This document shows positions 57,380-64,000 of a DNA stretch of 64,000 bases, piece after piece. A program made the position numbers and the translations under genes. How positions within the stretch are numbered: the first letter of the stretch is position 1; the number at the start of each line of letters is the position of its first letter. The notes beneath the pieces are model-generated. The model saw only the letters and a list, made by a program, of their open reading frames with translations, was not told the DNA's origin and searched no databases. The DNA comes from Diphasiastrum complanatum (taxonomy: Eukaryota; Streptophyta; Lycopodiopsida; Lycopodiales; Lycopodiaceae), in assembly GCA_029204225.1 (NCBI GenBank), contig CM055092.1, positions 43,199,863 through 43,263,862 of the forward strand, written 5' to 3'.

Positions 57380-58162
57380 GAGTAGCCGGTTAGCTACGCA
57401 AGTCTCACAGGGATGGCCACTTTTTGGGATTTGTCAGGACAACCGTTGTGCAAGGTGCTGCCCACAGTGTAAGCACGGGTGCGTCCACGGTAGGGGTGGT
57501 CAGCAGAACGGGGGACTTGATGAGGCAAGGTGCTGCCCTTAACGTGTAAGCACAATCAGTTCCCGCGGTTTGGGCCTGGCGTCGTCTACACGTAGTAGGA
57601 CAGATGAGGCAATGTGCTGCCATTAGGTTGGTGAAAGCACGGTCTGTGCCTTGTGGGGTGCGGGGTGACATATTCGAACTGTACAGGTTAACCATTGATA
57701 CAGAGATGTTGCTCGAATTCGAGTGTAAAGCACAGGTGGTTAGCTGCCGCTGCAGGATAGTTGCCGATCATTTAGCTATAAGGGCTATCGACCAAAGTTG
57801 GTGAGGCGTGACTGAGGCAATGTGCTGCTTAATGGTGAAAGCACGGATGGTTGGAGGGATGTTTCCCCGTAGGCTAAATTCTGTGATAGATCTGTGTGGG
57901 CGCGGCTAGGCAAAGGTCCTACGTCCGGTCTCAGGGGGGATGTGGCTTGAGAGGAATCCTCAGTGTTGGCTTTGGTTTGTATGTTCTGTTTGTTGCGTGC
58001 TTGCTTGGACACAAATGACCTGGTTCCTACTTGGCTCTCAGGTACTGTGAGCGTGCTGGTTTGAGGAGGGGATATTTTTATATTGAAGCTGATTTAATAA
58101 AGAAGAAAAGAGAGTTGTGGGGATAGAGGAGATAATCTGTTGGAAGTACACCTCTTACCAGA
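57380..58162 (+). other. Element G leader with four imperfect repeats
   Basis: Four copies of a unit like GAGGCAANGTGCTGCC...AGCACGG at about 57449-57478, 57522-57554, 57604-57642 and 57813-57846. In each, GTGCT and AGCAC can pair. A purine-rich run (AAGAAGAAAAGAGAG) lies at about 58101-58115. Confidence 0.7.
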
Positions 58163-58267
58163 ATGGATGACCACCTTGATGAGTTACGAGCATTGACAGA
58201 CGGAGAGGAGCAAGTTCCAGAATACGGCTCTCTTCATGATCAAATACTCAAATCTAATAAAACATAA
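58163..58267 (+). pseudogene. Element G gag start, truncated
   Basis: 34 codons from ATG 58163 (MDDHLDELRALTDGEEQVPE) ending at TAA. Its place after an LTR, primer site and leader fits the N-terminus of Gag. AT-rich unrelated DNA follows from about 58240, so the element is cut here. The family is not identified. Confidence 0.5.
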
Positions 58268-60018
58268 TTAAGATCGATAAATTTGTCATGTGTGACCAAA
58301 AAATTGTACTAGAATTTTATTGTAAATGGATGTATAGCGAGCAATAGGCTCACATATGAAAACCTATATGGCTGACTAATAAGTAGATGAACAAAATTTT
58401 AAAGACATGACTAAATGATGATCTAATGGCAAGATCATTATGCCAGATTATGGTGCATTTGAATCAAGATGTGCTTGAAATGAAGCTTAAGCAATGCAAC
58501 AATGTATAGAGCTGCAAGGAATTAAAAAATACTACACATGCAAATATGTAAACTATACTTTAATCACAAAACTGATTGTGACATAAGTAGTTTATTCATT
58601 ATCACAAGGTTCAATTCATCAGCCAATACATTTTGCAATTCATCTCGGCTTAGATGAATACTATAGATATCGGACCCTCTCTCAATCTTGTCCTCATGTA
58701 GGGAATCACTCTTGTCCTCTCCATGTTTGAGACGAAATCATCATGTTCATTTATGGTGTTTTCAGCAATTAAAAACTCGAAGATAATGAAAGCATGTAGA
58801 TGTTTAATATGATCGACAAAAAGAAAAAATGTGAAACTCATGCACACCTAATCACAATGACTAGGCAATTGCAATGTGTCTTTCTCTTTTGTTGGAAAAT
58901 GTCAGCAGGATGCAGAATTTGTAAAAGACCTCTGGGATGATTAGATAAGACAGATTGAAGCAATCTCTTTGCTGAAAAATTCCAGCACTGTAGAGCAAAT
59001 GGTTCTTTATTTAGTAAGAAGATAGGAATCCGTTTTATGTGATGAAAAGAGAAACATACTGCTTGCTAAATCCATGCGCACTGTGATGTATATGCAATGA
59101 TTAGAGCGGGAATCTTCCTCCTATGTGAATTTCTCTTCCTTGTGTCCGAGCAGTTCCTTGTTGAATGCTTCTGGTTGAATGCTTCAAGCAGCCCCTTTTC
59201 TGCGTCCACGTTGACAGCCATTGACAGGTGATTGTTGCAGCCTCCGATTGCAACATGTGAGCTTTTAATAGCCTGTGAGCTTGTGAAGAAGTTCATATGC
59301 TTATGTTTCTTGTCACCTTATGTTCATTGAAAGTCATTATGTACAGTCACATGAAAATCTATTCTAAGCTCAACAAATAGTCTTCTAGAAACTCGTTAAT
59401 AAAGAGTTGAGGTGACACTGAATCCAGCAAAATCTGCCACAGATTGCGTGAAACATATTTGTGTGAACGAACTCCAAGCCGTGATCATTGATGTAATGCT
59501 ACCCTGAAGCAAATTCGTGTCAGAGGCAAACCAGCGACTGCTGAAAGCATGACAGAAGTGCAATTAATTTGCACCTGTGTGAATGCAGAAGGACGTGCCA
59601 TCATTCTGCCTGAGCAGAGAGGATCCGATCCAGCATGCCTGAGGAAGAGCTCTAAACCCTAATGTTTCCATGCAGTGGGGACAGAAAACCCTAATGTTTT
59701 AGAAAACCCCTTCACTAAGGGTTATACTGCTTGAAAGGAAAGAGTAAGACCCTTGCTAAAGGTTAAGCCTTTGCTTTAAGATTTAAAGCGTTCACAAAGT
59801 TTACCCTAAAATTTTCTCGACTTTGATTGTATGTTGTCAATTGCCTTGTGGCCTTTATACTTTCCACATGCATTCCTTTGTACTCCAATCGATTTTCTCG
59901 GAAAACCCATCTTTTATTAATGAAAGCAAGACGTTTCTTTTTTAAGTGATCGAAGAAGTTTTTAAGATGCCAACTTCTAGTAGTAGCAAGGTGGCCCAAA
60001 GGGTGAGGGTTTGACAAG
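58268..60018. other. AT-rich stretch without recognised gene
   Basis: Open frames at 58650-58847, 59066-59296 and 59763-60017 show no known domain or codon pattern. Nothing else is supported. Confidence 0.5.
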
Positions 60019-60510
60019 AATGATTGGTGGAGAGGGAGGGATGATGAAGGGAGGTGATCAAATTTGGATATTATGTGATGGTTTGTGAACGTTGGAATTG
60101 ACCAAGAACAATGATAATCGATAGAATTGTGATGGGCAAATCACCTAATTTTAAAGGGAGGTGTTATGTTGTAACCAATAGAATTGGAAGGGGCAAATTA
60201 GATCAACTTAAGTGAATGATTGGTGGGGAGGGAGAAAGGTTATCAAATGCAATATAAGTTGTTATGGTTGCAGAGTGAATGAGTGAAATAAGTCCAAGAA
60301 CAATGATAACCAAAGGAATTGTAAGGGGCAAGTTAGCTCAACTAAACTGAATGAATGATTGGTGGGGAGGGAGAAAGGTGATCAAATCTAGAAAAGCTAT
60401 TATATGTTATAGGTGAATGAGTGGAATAAGACCAAAATGATAACCAATATAATTGTAAGGGGCAAATTAGCTAAACTTCAATGAATAATTTGTGGAGAGG
60501 GAGCTCACAT
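60019..60510. repeat. Degenerate minisatellite, about four units of 130-195 bp
   Basis: Units start with TGATTGGTGGGGAGGG (60021, 60217, 60355, and a variant near 60484) and contain AACAATGATAACCAA and AATTGTAAGGGGCAAATTAG. The unit length is irregular because of indels. Confidence 0.8.
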
Positions 60511-60689
60511 CTACATAAGTTGCTATGTTATGATGTCTTTCACCCTAAATGTAGAACAAGAGGTTACAATGCCACTGAGGTGCAACACCATGAGTGAAAG
60601 CATTTAATATGAGGTTTTCATGGTGGCACATGTGATATTAGTTTCTTGGTTGAAAATCAACTAGAATAAGCAACTAATCATAGTTAGAG

Positions 60690-60950
60690 ACCTATCCTTT
60701 ACATCAATTTGGTGAATTTCTAGATTGTGTTGTGTAGCGTATGCAAGGAACAGCCGTATGCTTGTCATCTTGACCATCGACGAATATATGTCGAAATAAT
60801 CAACACCATACCTTTGTGTGTAGCCCTTCCCGACAAGCCTTGCTTTGTAACGTCCAACGTGCCATCTGATTTCATTTTTATTTTGTACACCCGCTTGCAG
60901 TCAACGATCTTTTTGTTTTCTGGCAGTGGCTCTAGTGTCCATGCCTTGTT
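60690..60950 (-). pseudogene. Copia E reverse transcriptase, N-terminal piece
   Basis: Motifs are split over frames: KQGL/RYKARL-type block, GYTQRYGVDY equivalent, TSIRLFLAYATQ and HNLEIHQIDVK. The element ends at about 60690, just at the first catalytic Asp block. The remaining RT and RNase H are absent. Confidence 0.75.
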
Positions 60951-62685
60951 TCACCTCATTGATTCGATTTCTTCTGACATTGCCTGCCTCCAGAATTCTC
61001 CCTCTGGACTCTGGACAACTTTTAGATATGTAGTTGGCTCTTCAGTGAAGCTGCAGTACTCGTATTGTGTGTCTTCGCTCCACTGAAGATTGTCAATGTA
61101 TCGATCTGGAGGTCTTCTTTGTCTTGTTGACCTTCTGGATTCGTTTCGTCGCTGCTCAAAAGTTTCTGGTTTGTGGGGTTGATCATCTTCTTCCTTCTGC
61201 TCTAGAGTTTGGAGATCAGCATTTTGATTTGACGTATGTCCTCGATCTCCCTCTTGAAATGGCAGCAGTGTGAAGATCTCATGGCCTTTTTCATCTTTTA
61301 GTCCAAGGAATGTGGACTCATCGAACTTCACATCTCTACTCGAAACGACCTTCTTCGTGGTTGGATTGTAGAGTTTGTACACTTGTGATCTATTTGAGTA
61401 CCCGACCATGATTGTTTGTTCTGCTTTATCATCGAGCTTGCTTCTTTTCTCTTTTGGAATGTGCTTGTATGTTGCACATCCAAACACACGTACGTATGAT
61501 AGATCAGACTTTCTACTTGTCCAAATCTTGTACGGTGTCTTATTTTCCAGGGTTGCCATTGTTGATCTGTTCAGCAGGTGTATTGTTGCAGCTATTGTCT
61601 CAGCCCTAAATTGACTTGGCAATCGAGCCTGTGCCATAAAGCATTTGGCTCCTTCAACTAGTGTCCTGTTTTTTCTTTCTACGACACCATTATATTCTGG
61701 TGTGTACTCAGGAGTGAACTGATGCAGGAAATACCTCGATTCTGAGAGCGAATCCACTTTCATTGGTCCACAGACACCTGAGTGGACGAGCTCAAGAACT
61801 TCTTTGGCTCTTCTTCTCTCATGTGTGAATGGATTCCGATGTTGTTTGCCTTTCTGACAGGCTTCGCAGAACTCGGTGTCGGGTCTTGATATCTTCAGAC
61901 CTGTGACTATGTCTTTCTTGCACATGTCATACAAGCTCCTCATGTTCAGATGATACATTCTTCTGTGCCAGAGCTGATCTTCATTTTCTGATGCATTTAA
62001 TATGCTATCAGAATTGCTGATAATCTTGGCTTGATAGATATTTTCTTCTCTGCATCCAATCGTCAACAATTTGTTTGTTGTTTTCTCGATCATGCTACAT
62101 GTATTGCCATCAAATAAAACTTGAATTCCAAGATCTGCCATCTTGGAGACTGAGAGCAGGTCTTTTCTCAGTGAAGGTACATAGAGTGCTCCTGGCAGCT
62201 TTGCTTGACCTGACAGTGTTCGCAACTGTAGAGTCCCAATGCCTTTGACATCGTGTCGGCTTCCATCACCTAGAATCACTATTCTGTTGTTTTCGAGTTC
62301 TCTCAAGTCGATCAAGATCTTCTTGTTGTAGGTGATGTGTGATGTTACTCCTGAATCAATGGCTACATCGTAGTCTTGTTCAGTGTAGCTTGTTGAAGCT
62401 TCATCAAGTATTGTGAAGGCTTCATCACCTCTATCTGCATCTTTGGATGACTCTACAACATTTGCTTTCTCAACTTTGTTCTTTCTTTTTGGGTTGAATT
62501 TGCAATCGTGTGCAGAGTGCCCCTTCTTCTTGCAGTGCATGCAAGGTATTGCTGGATTGAACCAACATTTTTTGGTTGTATGGCCTAGTTTGTGACAGTG
62601 ATCACAAAAAGAAGATTGTTGATTATTATTGCCTCTACTTGAAGACTTTGTGTTAGTCTTGTCGAATCTGGGCTTGTTCTTGTTT
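60951..62685 (-). pseudogene. Copia E zinc knuckles, protease and integrase, long open frame
   Basis: An uninterrupted frame of nearly 580 codons; the first Met is at 62540 but the frame is open back to about 62685. In order: two knuckles (CDHCHKLGHTTKKC, CMHCKKKGHSAHDC), protease DVAIDSGVTSHITYNKK, ILGDGSRHDVKGIGTLQL, pre-integrase LWHRRMYHLNMRSLYD, integrase start VLELVHSGVCGPMKVDSLSE, then directly FTPEYTPEYNGVVERKNRTL, VFGCATYKHIPKEKRSKLDD and the run-in to RT. The first integrase Asp is Gly, and the core between the first and third catalytic blocks is deleted in frame. Not functional as integrase. Confidence 0.9.
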
Positions 62686-63207
62686 CTTCATTTTTTGGTA
62701 GACTTAGTATGAGCATTCTCAACGGTTGATAGGATACAGGTAGAGGTTCATGAAGTACATCAATTGTTGTGGTGCTGGGACCTGGTGTTCCTAACCTGAT
62801 GCAGCGAATTGAGCGAAGATCATTTTGATCTTCTCAACGTGCTGATCTAATTGGTTGCCATCCCATCGTATGGATTGCAACTAATTGTCAAGATGCATCA
62901 TTGAAGTTGCAGTCCTCACTTCGTACTTCTGTTTTAGTCTTTCCCATGCTGCATGGCTGCTTTCGCAGTCTTCAATCTACATGAGTAGATCTTCATTGAT
63001 GGATGAAACGATGATTGCCATTGCAAGCTCATCCTTTTTAATCCATTCAGCTCTCCTTGGGTCTCCCTTTGGAGGCTGCACCTCTGTGAGTTCGGTCACT
63101 AACCAGATGCCTTCGCCCTTCAGAAGTGTTTTGATTTTGAATTTCCATATCTTCTAGTTTCTGCCATTAAGACTGATTGCTATTCTTGTCTGGATTGTTG
63201 TAGCCAT
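62686..63207 (-). pseudogene. Copia E Gag
   Basis: Start ATG at 63207 (MATTIQTRIAISLNGRN), then stop; continues as KFKIKTLLKGEGIWLVTELT, MAIIVSSINEDLL and SIRWDGNQLDQHVEKIKMIF with several stops. Confidence 0.85.
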
Positions 63208-63259
63208 ATTGTGTTGCCTAGAGAATCACTGTTCAGATATCAGTTGTGATAACTTGACG

Positions 63260-63271
63260 GCTCTGATACCA
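63260..63271 (-). other. Copia E primer binding site
   Basis: The minus strand reads TGGTATCAGAGC, a perfect methionine-type site, immediately beside the LTR. Confidence 0.92.
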
Positions 63272-64000
63272 TGTCGCGAATGGATTTATTTTGTGAACAG
63301 ATTGTTTTCGTTTGGTGTTCTTACGTGGAAGCTTGCAGGATCCTAGGCATGTGACTACAGATCACAGAATAGAAATCATTCTAACAATCAAGACAATGGA
63401 GAATCAGAGAGATAAACAAGAGAGAGAGAGAGCAACTATATTATCAATTTTGATTTTTTAGAATGAGATGATCAGTATCTCGCTCGTTGGCGGCCTGACA
63501 CTCTGCTTTATCGCTGTGTTCTGCTCGTTGACAGACTTTCATGCACAACTATTTCGTTTCTCTATTTTTTCTATTCTTTTCGCTCACTATTCTCTCTCTA
63601 TTTTTTGTTGATCCAAAATTTTGTTTGTATCTCCACTCTGTGGATTTTACAAGATAGCTAAACAGAAAATTACAAGAGTAGTTAACTCTAATCAACTAGT
63701 TAGTTACTCTCTGGTATTGCTAATTGTTTCAGCATGAAGTTCAAGACTCCACACCCGTTGAGCTGTCAACTGGCAGCGCGAACGATTTTTCTTTGTTTTC
63801 TTTTCGTTTCGTGTCATGTGGTGTCTTTTGGTCCTGGAGGCATATTTGACTTTTGCGAATCATTCGACCTTCAAGTTTCGCTTCGCTTCGTGTCTTAGGA
63901 TTTTTGAGGTACGTTGACTTTCGCGAATTGTTCGCCATTCGACCTTCGTTTCGTGTCTCGGCAAAGTTGCAGGATTTCACAATTTCTGACACATCTTTGT
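63272..64000 (-). repeat. Copia E 5' LTR, cut by the window edge
   Basis: Begins TGTCGCGAATGGATTT after the primer site and continues to the end of the window (at least 729 bp). Contains repeated TTTCGTTTCGTGTC/TTCGCTTCGTGTC motifs (63790-63960) and a GA run at 63420-63431. Confidence 0.85.

Overview
The window is nuclear DNA of a land plant. It holds one intact host gene, a chloroplast-targeted dicarboxylate (oxoglutarate/malate or glutamate/malate) translocator of the DiT class, spread over four exons on the minus strand (14637-19118). Most of the rest is repeat-derived: plant Ty1/copia and Ty3/gypsy LTR retrotransposons, one long-inverted-repeat element, a non-LTR reverse-transcriptase remnant and long pure microsatellites. 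Large, mostly decayed, nested retroelements next to a compact gene fit a repeat-rich plant genome. A fern or other non-seed plant is a guess that the sequence cannot settle.

Layout. 0.8-3.06 kb: plus-strand gypsy fragment (gag, RT/RNase H, linker), interrupted by a possible inverted-repeat element. 3.06-10.89 kb: an old plus-strand copia 3' end (RNase H plus 667-bp LTR), split by a 6.5-kb minus-strand copia (LTRs 3711-4839 and 9076-10213) that left a GGGGA target duplication. 10.9-14.6 kb: no gene seen. 14.6-19.1 kb: the DiT gene, then its upstream region and a CT microsatellite. 21.07-29.57 kb: a minus-strand gypsy element (family A) with a tRNA-Asp type primer site and a multi-zinc-knuckle Gag. 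29.6-30.8 kb: copia remnant.

32.5-48.6 kb is a nest. A minus-strand copia (C) was invaded by a plus-strand chromodomain gypsy (B, 33227-42423, AACAT duplication). Element B was itself invaded by a deleted family A element (34448-37352). The 5' LTR of copia C was split by a 3.76-kb element with inverted-repeat arms of about 1.25 kb (44693-48454). 48.6-50.1 kb holds one orphan exon-like segment. 50.1-52.7 kb: copia D (5' part). 53.8-54.9 kb: non-LTR reverse-transcriptase remnant. 56.3-58.3 kb: a TG microsatellite, then an LTR with primer site, repeated leader and a short gag-like start. 60.0-60.5 kb: minisatellite. 60.7-64.0 kb: copia E with a long open gag-pol frame, running off the window edge.

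The retroelements look immobile. Nearly every pol frame is broken, and several catalytic acidic residues are replaced (RNase H Asp to Asn, integrase Glu to Lys). Only the DiT gene reads as a complete functional unit: it would exchange dicarboxylates across the inner chloroplast envelope to link ammonia assimilation and photorespiration with cytosolic carbon skeletons.
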